DNA of 64,000 bases from JBCBSZ01 sp039818945 (GTDB taxonomy: Bacteria > Actinomycetota > Acidimicrobiia > Acidimicrobiales > Poriferisodalaceae). The notes below the pieces were generated by a model, which was not told the DNA's origin, searched no databases, and worked only from the letters and a program-made list of their open reading frames with translations. A program made the translations under genes and the position numbers. The first letter of the stretch is position 1; the number at the start of each line of letters is the position of its first letter. This document shows, piece by piece, positions 1 through 9,954 of this stretch. Where the stretch lies: assembly GCA_039818945.1 (NCBI GenBank), contig JBCBSZ010000016.1:14488-78487 (forward strand), written 5' to 3'.

Positions 1-1
1 C

Positions 2-247
2 CTGCGCTACGACCAGCTCATGAACCTGGGCTGGAAGGTGATGATCCCCGCCGCCCTCGGCTGGCTCCTGGCGCTGTCGTCCATCCGGCTCGCCCGCCTC
101 GAAGAGAACAGCGACTGGAACCTCGTCATCCTGATCGGCGGGGGGCTCGCCATCTTCGCCGTCAGCCTGGCGTTGCTGTTGGTGGCGATCCGCGCCGGCG
201 ACCGGGCCTACGATGCCGAGCTGGAAGCTGAGGCCTCGCGACGATGA
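2..247 (+). CDS. nuoH: NADH-quinone oxidoreductase subunit H, 3' end only (first nuo cluster)
   Basis: The reading frame is open from the left edge and ends at a TGA at 245-247, so only the last 81 codons are present. The fragment contains a stretch typical of the NuoH C-terminus (YDQLMNLGWKVMIPAALGW) followed by a hydrophobic membrane helix. NuoH is the membrane subunit that links the quinone pocket to the proton-pumping arm of complex I. The identity is supported by the next gene, nuoI. The fragment differs clearly from the complete nuoH at 9955-10983, so the two are distinct paralogues. Whether nuoA-G precede it cannot be seen. Confidence 0.88.
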   Translation: MRYDQLMNLGWKVMIPAALGWLLALSSIRLARLEENSDWNLVILIGGGLAIFAVSLALLLVAIRAGDRAYDAELEAEASRR

Positions 248-281
248 CCCCCACCCACGACCTCGAGAGGACCCCGTAGGC

Positions 282-953
282 ATGGGCTACCTCGACGGAT
301 TCCGCGTCACCTTCAACAAGCTCTTCGACGATCAGGTCACCACCAACTACCCCTACGAGAAGCGGCCCAAGCCGGTCCGCTTCCACGGTCGTCACGTCCT
401 CAACCGCTACGAGGACGGCATGGAGAAGTGCATCGGCTGCGAGCTCTGCGCCGGTGTGTGCCCGGCCCGCTGCATCTACGTGCGCGGCGCCGACAACGAT
501 CCCGACGACCCGACCTCGCCCGGTGAGCGATTCGGCTACGTCTACGAGATCAACTACCTGCGCTGCATCCACTGCGACCTCTGCGTCGAGGCCTGCCCGA
601 CCGAGGCCATCACCGAATCGAAGGTCTTCGAGTTCTCCTTCACGAACCGCCAGGATGCGATCTACACCAAGGACGAGCTGCTCGTCACCGACGACGGCAC
701 GCCGCGCCAGCTCCCGTGGGAGCTGTGGATGGACGGCGACGCCGAGGCCACCTCCGGCTGGATGCGGGCCACCTCGCCGTCGGGCGACGCCAGCTACCAG
801 GGTCGCAGCCACTGGTCCGGCGAGCTCGGCTTCGGTGTCCGCGCGCCCGAAGCCGGTCAGACCGCCACCGTCGAGGCCGACGAGCCCGCCGCCGACGACG
901 GGCACGACGACCAGCACGACGACCAGCACGACGACCATGGACACGGGCACTGA
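282..953 (+). CDS. nuoI: NADH-quinone oxidoreductase subunit I (first cluster)
   Basis: Peripheral-arm ferredoxin-like subunit of 223 residues. It carries two 4Fe-4S motifs, CIGCELCAGVCP and CIHCDLCVEACP, which hold clusters N6a and N6b and pass electrons toward NuoB. The ATG at 282 follows a GAGAGG ribosome-binding site. A frame extension to 213 would overlap nuoH and is unlikely. The C-terminus is drawn out into an acidic, His-rich tail with repeated Asp-Asp-Gln-His units (about 899-950), absent from the second NuoI (10996-11484). The stop overlaps the nuoJ start (TGATG), which suggests translational coupling. Confidence 0.95.
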   Translation: MGYLDGFRVTFNKLFDDQVTTNYPYEKRPKPVRFHGRHVLNRYEDGMEKCIGCELCAGVCPARCIYVRGADNDPDDPTSPGERFGYVYEINYLRCIHCDLCVEACPTEAITESKVFEFSFTNRQDAIYTKDELLVTDDGTPRQLPWELWMDGDAEATSGWMRATSPSGDASYQGRSHWSGELGFGVRAPEAGQTATVEADEPAADDGHDDQHDDQHDDHGHGH

Positions 954-1495
954 TGCTCGACGCGTTCGTCTTCATCGTCGCCGGGGCCATGTGCCTCGCC
1001 GGCGCGATCGGCGTGGTGGCCTTCCGGAACCCGGTCCACAACGCGCTCTCGCTCGTGTTGACCCTGTTCGGCGTCGCCGTGCTCTTCGTCAGCCAGGAGG
1101 CGCACTTCCTGGCCGTCGTGCAGGTCATCGTCTACGCCGGTGCGATCGTCGTGCTGTTCCTGTTCGTCATCATGCTGCTCGGCGTCGACAAGGCCGAGCG
1201 GTTGGCGTTCGACTCGATCAAGGCGCAGCGACCCGCCGCCGTGATCTTCGGGCTCGGATCGCTCGCGCTCATCGTCACCATGGTCGTGGCCACCGACTCG
1301 CCGGTCACGGGTGATGCGACCGGCGCCATCATCGACGCCGAGCGTTCGAACATCTCGCAGCTGTCGATCTCGCTGTTCGAGGACTTCGTCTACGCGTTCG
1401 AGCTGACCTCGGTGCTGCTCGTGATCGCCGTCATCGGGGCGGTCGTGCTCGCTGCGAAGCAGCGCACCCGCGACGACGAGGAGGCCGGCGCCTGA
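953..1495 (+). CDS. nuoJ: NADH-quinone oxidoreductase subunit J (first cluster)
   Basis: Membrane subunit of 180 residues with about five predicted helices. The sequence around residues 19-25 (FRNPVHNAL) and the helix VIVYAGAIVVLFLFVIMLL are typical of NuoJ, whose third helix carries the pi-bulge that moves during coupling. The start ATG overlaps the nuoI stop by one base, and the end overlaps nuoK in the same way, so I-J-K are tightly coupled. In-frame starts further upstream lie inside nuoI and are not credible. Confidence 0.95.
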   Translation: MLDAFVFIVAGAMCLAGAIGVVAFRNPVHNALSLVLTLFGVAVLFVSQEAHFLAVVQVIVYAGAIVVLFLFVIMLLGVDKAERLAFDSIKAQRPAAVIFGLGSLALIVTMVVATDSPVTGDATGAIIDAERSNISQLSISLFEDFVYAFELTSVLLVIAVIGAVVLAAKQRTRDDEEAGA

Positions 1496-1800
1496 TGGAC
1501 GTCACGACCGGCTGGTACCTCGTCCTCGGCGCGCTGATCTTCACGATCGGCGGCGTCGGGCTCCTCCTGCGCCGCAACCCGATCGTGATGCTGATGTGCG
1601 TCGAGCTCATGCTCAACGGCGTCAACGTGACCTTCGTGGGCTTCTCCCGCGAGCTGGGCGACATCGCCGGACAGACCGTCGTGTTCTTCGTCCTGGTCGT
1701 CGCCGCCGCCGAGGTCGTGGTCGGCCTCGGGATCCTCGTGGCCGTGCTCCGCCGTCGCCCGGGTGCCACCGCGGACGACCTCACGAGCCTGAAGGGCTGA
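1495..1800 (+). CDS. nuoK: NADH-quinone oxidoreductase subunit K (first cluster)
   Basis: Small three-helix antiporter-like subunit of 101 residues, the usual length. Family residues are visible: RRNPIVMLMCVELMLNGVN with the conserved membrane Glu in helix 2, and AAAEVVVGLGILV with the second buried Glu in helix 3. Both take part in the central polar axis for proton transfer. The start overlaps the nuoJ stop (TGATG). A 51-base gap follows before nuoL and holds only a possible 15-codon ORF (1800-1847), which I do not treat as a gene. Confidence 0.95.
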   Translation: MDVTTGWYLVLGALIFTIGGVGLLLRRNPIVMLMCVELMLNGVNVTFVGFSRELGDIAGQTVVFFVLVVAAAEVVVGLGILVAVLRRRPGATADDLTSLKG

Positions 1801-1851
1801 TGTCGGTGCGCGAGACGATCCAGATGACCAACGGGCTGAGGGGTTAGGGCC

Positions 1852-3750
1852 GTGCTCGATCTGGTCTGGTTGATCCCTGCCTTCCCGCTGGCCGGCTTCC
1901 TCGCCCTGCTGGTGTTCGGCCGGCGCCTCGGCGAGCCGTGGGCGGGCTGGGTGGCGACCGCTGCGTCCGGCGGTTCGTTCGTGGCGACCGTGATCGTCTA
2001 CTTCGGTCTGCTCGCCGAGACGGCCGAGGAGCGCAGCTTCGAGCAGGTGCTCTTCGAGTGGGTCCCGGTCGGCGGCCTCGGGATCGAGGCGGGCTTCCTC
2101 GCCGATCCGCTCTCGATCACGATGGCGCTGTTCATCACCGGCGTCGCCACGCTGATCCACCTCTACGCCATCGGGTACATGCACGGCGACCCGAAGTTCT
2201 CGAAGTTCTTCGTCTACCTCAACCTCTTCCTGTTCTCGATGATCATCCTGGTCCTCGCGAACAACATGGTCCTCACCTTCCTCGGCTGGGAGGGCGTGGG
2301 GGCCTGCTCGTACTTCCTCATCTCGTTCTGGTTCCACCGGTCGGAGGCACCGTCGGCGGGCAAGAAGGCCTTCGTCACCAACCGGATCGGTGACTTCGGC
2401 TACATGCTCGCCATGTTCCTGGTCTTCCAGTTCCTCGGCACGCTGCAGTACACCGGCATCACCGAGAAGGCCGGCAACCTCGCCGAGACGAGCGCCGCCG
2501 CCATCACCCTGCTGCTGCTCCTCGCTGCGGCCGGCAAGTCGGCGCAGATCCCGCTGTTCGTCTGGCTGCCCGACGCCATGGCCGGCCCGACGCCGGTCTC
2601 CGCGATGGTGCACGCGGCGACGATGGTCACCTCCGGCGTCTACCTGACGGCTCGCATGAACGCCGTGCTCTTCCAGGCACCCGACTGGTCGACCGACGTC
2701 ATCGCCTGGATCGGAGCGCTCACGGCGCTCTTCGCCGCCACCGCCGCGATCGCCCAGAACGACATCAAACGGGTGCTCGCGTACTCCACCATCAGCCAGC
2801 TCGGCTACATGTTCCTCGCCATCGGCCTCGGCGCGTACGTGGCGGCGATCTTCCACGTCATCACCCACGCGTTCTTCAAGGCCCTGCTCTTCCTCGGCTC
2901 CGGCTCGGTCATCCACGGGATGCACGACGAACAGGACATGAGACGCATGGGCGGGCTCCGCAAGGTCATGCCCTTCACCGCCGGCACGTTCATCGTCGGC
3001 TGGTTGGCGATCGCCGGCATCCCGCCGTTCTCGGGCTTCTGGTCCAAGGACGAGATCCTGCTGTTCGCGTGGGAGCAGAACGTGGCCCTCGCCGCCATCG
3101 GCTTCGTGGTGGCGATCCTCACCGCCTTCTACATGAGCCGGCAGGTGTTCATGGTCTTCTTCGGCGAGCCCCGCTGGGACGCCGAGATCGACGGTGAGCC
3201 ACCCGAGCACGAGATCCACCCCCACGAGAGCTCGCCGCTCATGTGGATGCCGCTGGTCGTGCTCGCCGTGTTGGCCTTCGCTGGGGGGTTCATCAACACC
3301 CCGATCACCAAGGACCTCCTCTTCCTCGAGCACTTCCTCGAACCGGTCTTCGAGGGACGCCTCCTCGAGCTCGAGGCGAAGGGTGGCGAGAAGCTGATCT
3401 TCGGCACCCTCGCGACCCTGACCGCCGTCGCCGGCATCGCCATGGCCGTGCCGGTCTACCTCCGCAAGCGGCGAGAACCGGTCGAGCCCGAGGTGCTCGA
3501 GCACGCCTGGTACTACGACGAGTCGATCGCCAAGTTCGCCGGCGGCCCCGGTCGCCAGGCCTTCCAGGCGGCTGCCGACGCCGACCAGGGCATCGTCGAC
3601 GGCGCGGTCAACGGTGTCGCCACGCTCGTCCGAGAGATCGGTGGTCGGGGCCGGTCGACGGCCACGGGCCTCGTCCGCAACTACGCGATCCCGATCGCCA
3701 TCGGCGCCGTGCTGCTCGGCGGCTGGTTCCTCACGAGGGCGAGCTTCTAG
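1852..3750 (+). CDS. nuoL: NADH-quinone oxidoreductase subunit L (first cluster)
   Basis: Large antiporter-like proton-pumping subunit of 632 residues at the distal end of the membrane arm. Visible family signatures are GWEGVGACSYFLISFW (pumping-channel Glu region), LPDAMAGPTPVSAMVHAATMV (channel Lys/His region) and the C-terminal lateral helix tail. It starts at a GTG, with no nearby ATG that keeps the first helix. It is about 100 residues shorter than the second NuoL (12377-14563) because it lacks that protein's charged insertion. nuoM starts directly after the stop codon. Confidence 0.95.
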   Translation: MLDLVWLIPAFPLAGFLALLVFGRRLGEPWAGWVATAASGGSFVATVIVYFGLLAETAEERSFEQVLFEWVPVGGLGIEAGFLADPLSITMALFITGVATLIHLYAIGYMHGDPKFSKFFVYLNLFLFSMIILVLANNMVLTFLGWEGVGACSYFLISFWFHRSEAPSAGKKAFVTNRIGDFGYMLAMFLVFQFLGTLQYTGITEKAGNLAETSAAAITLLLLLAAAGKSAQIPLFVWLPDAMAGPTPVSAMVHAATMVTSGVYLTARMNAVLFQAPDWSTDVIAWIGALTALFAATAAIAQNDIKRVLAYSTISQLGYMFLAIGLGAYVAAIFHVITHAFFKALLFLGSGSVIHGMHDEQDMRRMGGLRKVMPFTAGTFIVGWLAIAGIPPFSGFWSKDEILLFAWEQNVALAAIGFVVAILTAFYMSRQVFMVFFGEPRWDAEIDGEPPEHEIHPHESSPLMWMPLVVLAVLAFAGGFINTPITKDLLFLEHFLEPVFEGRLLELEAKGGEKLIFGTLATLTAVAGIAMAVPVYLRKRREPVEPEVLEHAWYYDESIAKFAGGPGRQAFQAAADADQGIVDGAVNGVATLVREIGGRGRSTATGLVRNYAIPIAIGAVLLGGWFLTRASF

Positions 3751-5346
<1,596 letters not shown>

Positions 5347-5398
5347 GCCGCACGGAGCGGGTCATGACCCGCCAGAAGGCGAAGGGGGGAGAGGAGTG

Positions 5399-6904
5399 AT
5401 GCTGGCGCAGACCGCCTTCACCGCCCCGGACATCGACTGGTGGGGCGTCGCGCCCCAGCTCGTGTTGCTCACCGGGGCGCTCACCATCCTGCTGGTGAAC
5501 GCCCTGCTCCCGACGAAGCCGCCGTCCTGGATGACCACCGGGATGTCGATCGTCACCTCGGTCGTGACGATCGTGTTCGCGTTCATCCTCTGGTACGACG
5601 TGCGCGACCCGAACGAGGGGCCGGCCTCTATCATCGCCGGTGCGCTCGGCGTCGACGGCTTCAGCGTCTTCTTCATGGTGCTGTTGCCGCTCGTCGCCAT
5701 CGTCGGGTCGCTGCTGATCCACGACTTCGCCACCCGCGAGGGCATCCAGGCGCCCGAGCTCCACGCCCTCCTGCTCAGCGCGGCGCTGGGCGGCATCGTG
5801 ATGGCCCAGGCCAACGACCTGATCGTGCTGTTCCTGGGCCTCGAGACGCTGTCGCTCGCCCTCTACGTCGCCGCGGCGATGTACCTGCGCAAGAGCGAGG
5901 CCCAGGAGGCCGCGGTCAAGTACTTCGTCCTCGGCGCCTTCAGCTCGGCGTTCTTCCTCTACGGCATCGCGCTGATCTACGGCGCCACCGGCTCGACCAA
6001 CCTGGTCGAGATCCGCGACTTCCTCGACGCCACGGTGCTGACCGAGAACGGTCTCCTGCTCATCGGCATCGGGCTGCTCGTGGTCGGCCTCGGTTTCAAG
6101 GTCGCCGCCGTGCCGTTCCACATGTGGGCGCCCGACGTCTACCAGGGAGCCGCCACGCCGGTCTCGGGCGTCATGGCCGCCATGGCCAAGGCCGCGGGCT
6201 TCGCCGCCATCATCCGGGTCCTCAACGAGTCGCTCGGCCTGTTCAGCGACGACTGGACCCCGCTGATCTGGGCCCTCGCCGCCCTGTCGCTCGTTGTCGG
6301 CTCGGTGCTCGCCGTCGTCCAGACCGACGTGAAGCGGATGCTGGCCTACTCCTCGATCGCGCACGCCGGGTACGTGCTGGTCGCGGTCGAGTCGGCCTCC
6401 GACGACGGCGTGACCGCTGCGCTGTTCTACGTCTTCACCTACTCGTTCCTGGTCCTCGGCTCGTTCGGCGCCGTCGCGGCGTTGAGCGGCCGTGGTGACC
6501 GGGCCACGACGCTGGACGATCTCTCCGGCCTGTCGCGGCGCCGTCCGCTGCTCGCCATGGCCTTCACGGTGTTCCTCCTCGCCCAGGCCGGCGTGCCGTT
6601 CACGAGCGGCTTCATCGGCAAATTCCTCGCCATCCGGGCCGCGGCCGAGAGCGGGAGCTGGATCCTGGCGATCATCGCCATGGTCGCCGCCGTGATCGCG
6701 ACGTACTTCTACCTGCGCATCGTCGTGGCGATGTGGCTCACCGAGCCCGACGAGGGCGCCGCACCGGTCGAGGTCCCGTTCGCCAACGCCCTCGCGCTCG
6801 CCGGGTGCGTGGGCGTCACGATCGTCGTCGGCATCGTGCCCCAGTTCCTCATCGAGTTCGCCGGCGACGCCGTCCCGGTCCTGGTCAGCGCCCAGCCCTT
6901 CTGA
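5399..6904 (+). CDS. nuoN: NADH-quinone oxidoreductase subunit N (first cluster)
   Basis: Third antiporter-like membrane subunit, 501 residues, last gene of the first cluster. Motifs seen are FLGLETLSLALYVAAAMY (pumping Glu), AVPFHMWAPDVYQGAATPV and the late FTSGFIGKF loop. The ATG at 5399 lies a few bases after a purine-rich GGGGGGAGAGG site. An overlapping upstream start at 5312 would run inside nuoM. About 160 bases of non-coding sequence separate it from the next cluster and hold a weak hairpin and a promoter-like element, so a new transcription unit probably begins at nuoA. Confidence 0.95.
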   Translation: MLAQTAFTAPDIDWWGVAPQLVLLTGALTILLVNALLPTKPPSWMTTGMSIVTSVVTIVFAFILWYDVRDPNEGPASIIAGALGVDGFSVFFMVLLPLVAIVGSLLIHDFATREGIQAPELHALLLSAALGGIVMAQANDLIVLFLGLETLSLALYVAAAMYLRKSEAQEAAVKYFVLGAFSSAFFLYGIALIYGATGSTNLVEIRDFLDATVLTENGLLLIGIGLLVVGLGFKVAAVPFHMWAPDVYQGAATPVSGVMAAMAKAAGFAAIIRVLNESLGLFSDDWTPLIWALAALSLVVGSVLAVVQTDVKRMLAYSSIAHAGYVLVAVESASDDGVTAALFYVFTYSFLVLGSFGAVAALSGRGDRATTLDDLSGLSRRRPLLAMAFTVFLLAQAGVPFTSGFIGKFLAIRAAAESGSWILAIIAMVAAVIATYFYLRIVVAMWLTEPDEGAAPVEVPFANALALAGCVGVTIVVGIVPQFLIEFAGDAVPVLVSAQPF

Positions 6905-6975
6905 CCTCCCGCAGCCGAGCGGCCCGTTCCGTCCCAGGTCTCGAGCCCCGGCCCGAACCCGACACGCGTGAGGGT

Positions 6976-6996
6976 CACCGGGGGGTCCTCCCGGTG
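6976..6996 (+). terminator. weak hairpin after first nuo cluster
   Basis: An inverted repeat CACCGGG / CCCGGTG (7-bp stem, 7-base loop) lies 72 bases after the nuoN stop. There is no T-run, so termination is uncertain. Confidence 0.3.
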
Positions 6997-7053
6997 TCGT
7001 ACGCTCTCGGCAGCGCCACCGACCGTGGAATGGCGCCCCCCTGACGTCGTCCC

Positions 7054-7059
7054 TAGGAT
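7054..7059 (+). promoter_or_regulatory. -10 box TAGGAT before nuoA
   Basis: TAGGAT matches the actinobacterial -10 consensus TANNNT and ends 8 bases before the GTG of nuoA. No clear -35 is visible. The spacing would put the transcript start at or next to the start codon, as at several other genes in this window. Confidence 0.5.
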
Positions 7060-7067
7060 CGCCAGAC

Positions 7068-7442
7068 GTGATCGAGTTCTCCGACTTCCTGCGGAGCTAC
7101 CTCACCGTCGTCATCTTCGGTGCCTCCGCACTCGCGCTCGGCGGCCTGATGCTGACGATCGCGCGGGTCCTGCGACCCACCGCGAACACACCGCAGAAGT
7201 ACATCGCCTACGAGTCCGGCGTCGACCCGGTCGGCACCGAGTGGAACCAGACCCAGGTCCGCTACTACATCTTCGCCGTGCTCTTCGTCATCTTCGACGT
7301 GGAGGCGGTCTTCATCTTCCCGTGGGCGGTCGGCCTCGAGCGCTACGGCGTCTTCGGCCTCGTCGAGATGGCCATCTTCATCTTCATCCTGGCGCTCGGA
7401 CTCGGCTACGCCTGGCGCAAGGGAGTGCTGCGGTGGATCTGA
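7068..7442 (+). CDS. nuoA: NADH-quinone oxidoreductase subunit A (second cluster)
   Basis: Three-helix membrane subunit of 124 residues that opens the second complex I cluster. The motif KYIAYESGVDPVG and the loop RYYIFAVLFVIFDVEAVFIFPWAV are the classic NuoA signatures; the acidic residues in the second helix belong to the proton axis. It starts with GTG. There is no start closer to the promoter-like TAGGAT. The presence of A-D shows this cluster can build its own quinone-reducing arm. Confidence 0.96.
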   Translation: MIEFSDFLRSYLTVVIFGASALALGGLMLTIARVLRPTANTPQKYIAYESGVDPVGTEWNQTQVRYYIFAVLFVIFDVEAVFIFPWAVGLERYGVFGLVEMAIFIFILALGLGYAWRKGVLRWI

Positions 7443-7497
7443 TCCGCTCGAGCACCCTGCCACCATCCCCCGCACCGCTCCCCCCGGAGGTCACGAC

Positions 7498-8007
7498 GTG
7501 GGCCTGATCGACAGCGGCAAGATGCCCAAGCCGCTCACCTGGCTCCTCAACTACGGCCGGTCCCGCTCGATGTGGGTGTACCAGTGGGGTCTCGCCTGCT
7601 GCGCCATCGAGATGGGCGCCGCGTTCGGCTCGCCCCGCTATGACGTCATGCGCCTCGGTGTGATCCCCTTCCCGGCCAGCCCGCGGCAGGCCGACCTCGT
7701 CGTCATCTCCGGCACGGTCACCGACAAGATGGCCCCGGCCATCCGCCGGCTCTACGAGCAGATGCCCGAGCCGAAGTACGTGATCTCCATGGGCTCGTGC
7801 GCCAACTGCGGCGGTCCCTACTGGGACAGCTACTCGGTCACCAAGGGCGTCGACCAGATCATCCCGGTCGACGTCTACGTCCCCGGCTGCCCGCCCCGGC
7901 CCGAGGCGCTGCTCGAGGGCATCGTGCTGCTGCAGGAGCGGGTCCAGCGCGAGGACATCGCCGAGCGCTGGCGGGGCGAGCCGTCGGTGCTCGGGGAGAG
8001 CGCCTAG
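7498..8007 (+). CDS. nuoB: NADH-quinone oxidoreductase subunit B (second cluster)
   Basis: Peripheral subunit of 169 residues that holds cluster N2, the last iron-sulfur centre before quinone. All four ligands are visible: the adjacent pair in LACCAIEMG, the Cys in SMGSCANCGG and the one in YVPGCPPRPEALL. It starts at GTG after a CCCCGGAGG ribosome-binding site. The stop codon is followed directly by the nuoC ATG. Nothing is missing compared with catalytically competent NuoB. Confidence 0.96.
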   Translation: MGLIDSGKMPKPLTWLLNYGRSRSMWVYQWGLACCAIEMGAAFGSPRYDVMRLGVIPFPASPRQADLVVISGTVTDKMAPAIRRLYEQMPEPKYVISMGSCANCGGPYWDSYSVTKGVDQIIPVDVYVPGCPPRPEALLEGIVLLQERVQREDIAERWRGEPSVLGESA

Positions 8008-8727
8008 ATGTCCGACACCAGCACCGAGGTCGAGGAGGCCGAGGAGGTCGAGACCGACGGGCGGCGCGAGGCGCTGCTCGCCGAGCTGACCGCTGCGCTC
8101 GGCGACGCCGTGGTCGAGCACCACCTGATCCCGAACCGGGACCTGTGGGTCCGGGTCGACGCCGCCCACTGGATCGACGTGGTCACGAAGCTGCGCACCG
8201 AGCTCGGCTTCGGCTACTTCGACTTCCTCGCCGGCCTCGACTGGATGATCGCCCCGTGGGGCCGCCACGAGGACACCGCCTTCGGCGGGCTCGAGACCGA
8301 CGACGACGCCGGCGGGGGCAGCATCTCGCTGCCCGAGGGGCCGGGCTACGCGGGCGGCGACAGCCGCTTCCAGCTGATGCTGCGGGTCTACTCGCTCGAC
8401 CGGCACCTCGGCGTCACGATCAAGGCCGACCTCGACGAGGAGTACCCCGAGGTCCCCACGATCTCGCAGATCTACGCCGGCGCCGACTGGCACGAGCGCG
8501 AGGCCTGGGAGATGTACGGGTTCACCTTCGTCGGGCACCCCCACCTCGTGCACATGTACCTGCCCACCGACTTCGAGGGCTTCCCGCTGCGCAAGGACTA
8601 CCCACTCCTGGCCCGCGAGGTGAAGCCGTGGCCCGGCGTCGTCGACGTCGAGCCGATCCCCGAGCACCTCGAGGCCGAGCTCGAAGCCGCCATCATGGAA
8701 GCCGCCGAGCAGGCGGGAGAGGCGTAG
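8008..8727 (+). CDS. nuoC: NADH-quinone oxidoreductase subunit C (second cluster)
   Basis: Peripheral 30-kDa subunit of 239 residues. The family signature is present near the C-terminus: ADWHEREAWEMYGFTFVGHP followed by GFPLRKDYPL. An acidic stretch fills the first 15 residues. A Gly/Asp-rich insertion (about residues 93-113) lies between two core strands, and I would expect it in a surface loop. It is separate from NuoD, unlike the fused NuoCD of enterobacteria. It starts at the ATG abutting the nuoB stop. Confidence 0.94.
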   Translation: MSDTSTEVEEAEEVETDGRREALLAELTAALGDAVVEHHLIPNRDLWVRVDAAHWIDVVTKLRTELGFGYFDFLAGLDWMIAPWGRHEDTAFGGLETDDDAGGGSISLPEGPGYAGGDSRFQLMLRVYSLDRHLGVTIKADLDEEYPEVPTISQIYAGADWHEREAWEMYGFTFVGHPHLVHMYLPTDFEGFPLRKDYPLLAREVKPWPGVVDVEPIPEHLEAELEAAIMEAAEQAGEA

Positions 8728-8729
8728 AC

Positions 8730-9908
8730 ATGACCGCCGTCAGCGATCGCGAGCAGCTCTCCTACATCGCCGGCCAGGCCGCCGATGCCCGGGTCAACGT
8801 CGAGCTCCAGGCCGGCGACATGACCCTCAACATCGGGCCCCAGCACCCGGCCACGCACGGCACGCTCCGGATCGCCGTGCGCCTCGACGGCGAGCAGGTG
8901 GTCCAGGCCGAGCCGGTCGCCGGGTACATGCACCGCGGCTACGAGAAGCTGGCCGAGGTCCGGACGTTCCCCCAGGTCACCACCCTGGTCAACCGGATCG
9001 ACTGGCTCGGCAGCTTCGCCAATGAGGTGCCCTTCATCCTCGCCGCCGAGGAGCTGATGGGCGTCGAGGCCCCCGAGCGGGCCAAGTACATCCGCACGAT
9101 CCTCTTCGAGCTGTCCCGCATCGCCCACCTCAGCCTGTTCCTGGGCGACATGGGGGTGCAGCTCGGTGCGCTCACGCCGGTGTTCTTCGCCTTCCGCGAC
9201 CGCGAGCGGGTGCTCAACCAGATCGAGGCCGCCACCGGTGGCCGCTTCCATCCGAACTTCGACCGGATCGGCGGCCTCAAGGACGACCTGCCGGCCGGCT
9301 GGATCGCCGAGACCAAGGCGACCATGGAGAAGATGCGGACGTTCTGTGACGAGATCGAGGATCTCCTCATGGGCAACGAGATCTTCGCCGCTCGCTGCCG
9401 CGGCGTCGGGGTGATCCCGCCCGACGTCGGCCTCGCCTACGGCCTCTCGGGCGCCAACATCCGCGCCTCGGGTGTCGACTGGGACCTGCGCCGCGACGGC
9501 GACAGCGCTCGCCATCTCGCCTACGACCAGATCGACTGGCAGGTCTGGACCCACCCCGACGGCGACAGCTTCAGCCGCTTCTGGGTGCGCCTGCAGGAGA
9601 CCCGCGAGGCCACGAGGATCGTCGACCAGCTCTGCGACGCCCTGCCGGGCGGGCCGATCATGGCCAAGGTGCCCCGCATCATCAAGGTGCCCGAGGGTGA
9701 GGCCTACTGCGTCACCGAGAACCCGCTCGGCGCCATGAGCTACTACGTCGTGTCGAAGGGGGACCTCGGTCCCTTCCGGGTGAAGATCCGGACTGCGAGC
9801 TTCAACAACATCTCGATCGTGCCGTGGGTCCTGAAGGGCGTCTACGTTCCGGACGTGATCACGATCCTGGGCTCGCTCTACTTCATCCTGGGGGACATCG
9901 ACCGGTGA
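8730..9908 (+). CDS. nuoD: NADH-quinone oxidoreductase subunit D (second cluster)
   Basis: 49-kDa subunit of 392 residues, evolutionarily related to NiFe-hydrogenase large subunits. With NuoB it forms the quinone-binding site. NIGPQHPATHGTLR carries the conserved quinone-site His, and the C-terminus ends in ILGSLYFILGDIDR. The ATG at 8730 is two bases after the nuoC stop; longer in-frame extensions overlap nuoB/C and are shadows. In mitochondria this subunit is the target of the NDUFAF7 arginine methyltransferase, whose homologue lies at the end of this cluster. Confidence 0.96.
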   Translation: MTAVSDREQLSYIAGQAADARVNVELQAGDMTLNIGPQHPATHGTLRIAVRLDGEQVVQAEPVAGYMHRGYEKLAEVRTFPQVTTLVNRIDWLGSFANEVPFILAAEELMGVEAPERAKYIRTILFELSRIAHLSLFLGDMGVQLGALTPVFFAFRDRERVLNQIEAATGGRFHPNFDRIGGLKDDLPAGWIAETKATMEKMRTFCDEIEDLLMGNEIFAARCRGVGVIPPDVGLAYGLSGANIRASGVDWDLRRDGDSARHLAYDQIDWQVWTHPDGDSFSRFWVRLQETREATRIVDQLCDALPGGPIMAKVPRIIKVPEGEAYCVTENPLGAMSYYVVSKGDLGPFRVKIRTASFNNISIVPWVLKGVYVPDVITILGSLYFILGDIDR

Positions 9909-9954
9909 GCCAGCTCCGCATCCCGCCGACGTCGGAAGAGGTGAGCCGCCGGTG

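Noticed and set aside
899..953. His/Asp-rich end of the first NuoI as a frameshift artefact
   Set aside because: The frame stays open to a stop that overlaps the nuoJ start exactly, and the repeat is in codon register, so it is a real tail.
1800..1847. 15-codon ORF between nuoK and nuoL
   Set aside because: It overlaps the nuoK stop but is very short and has no recognisable features or own ribosome-binding site.
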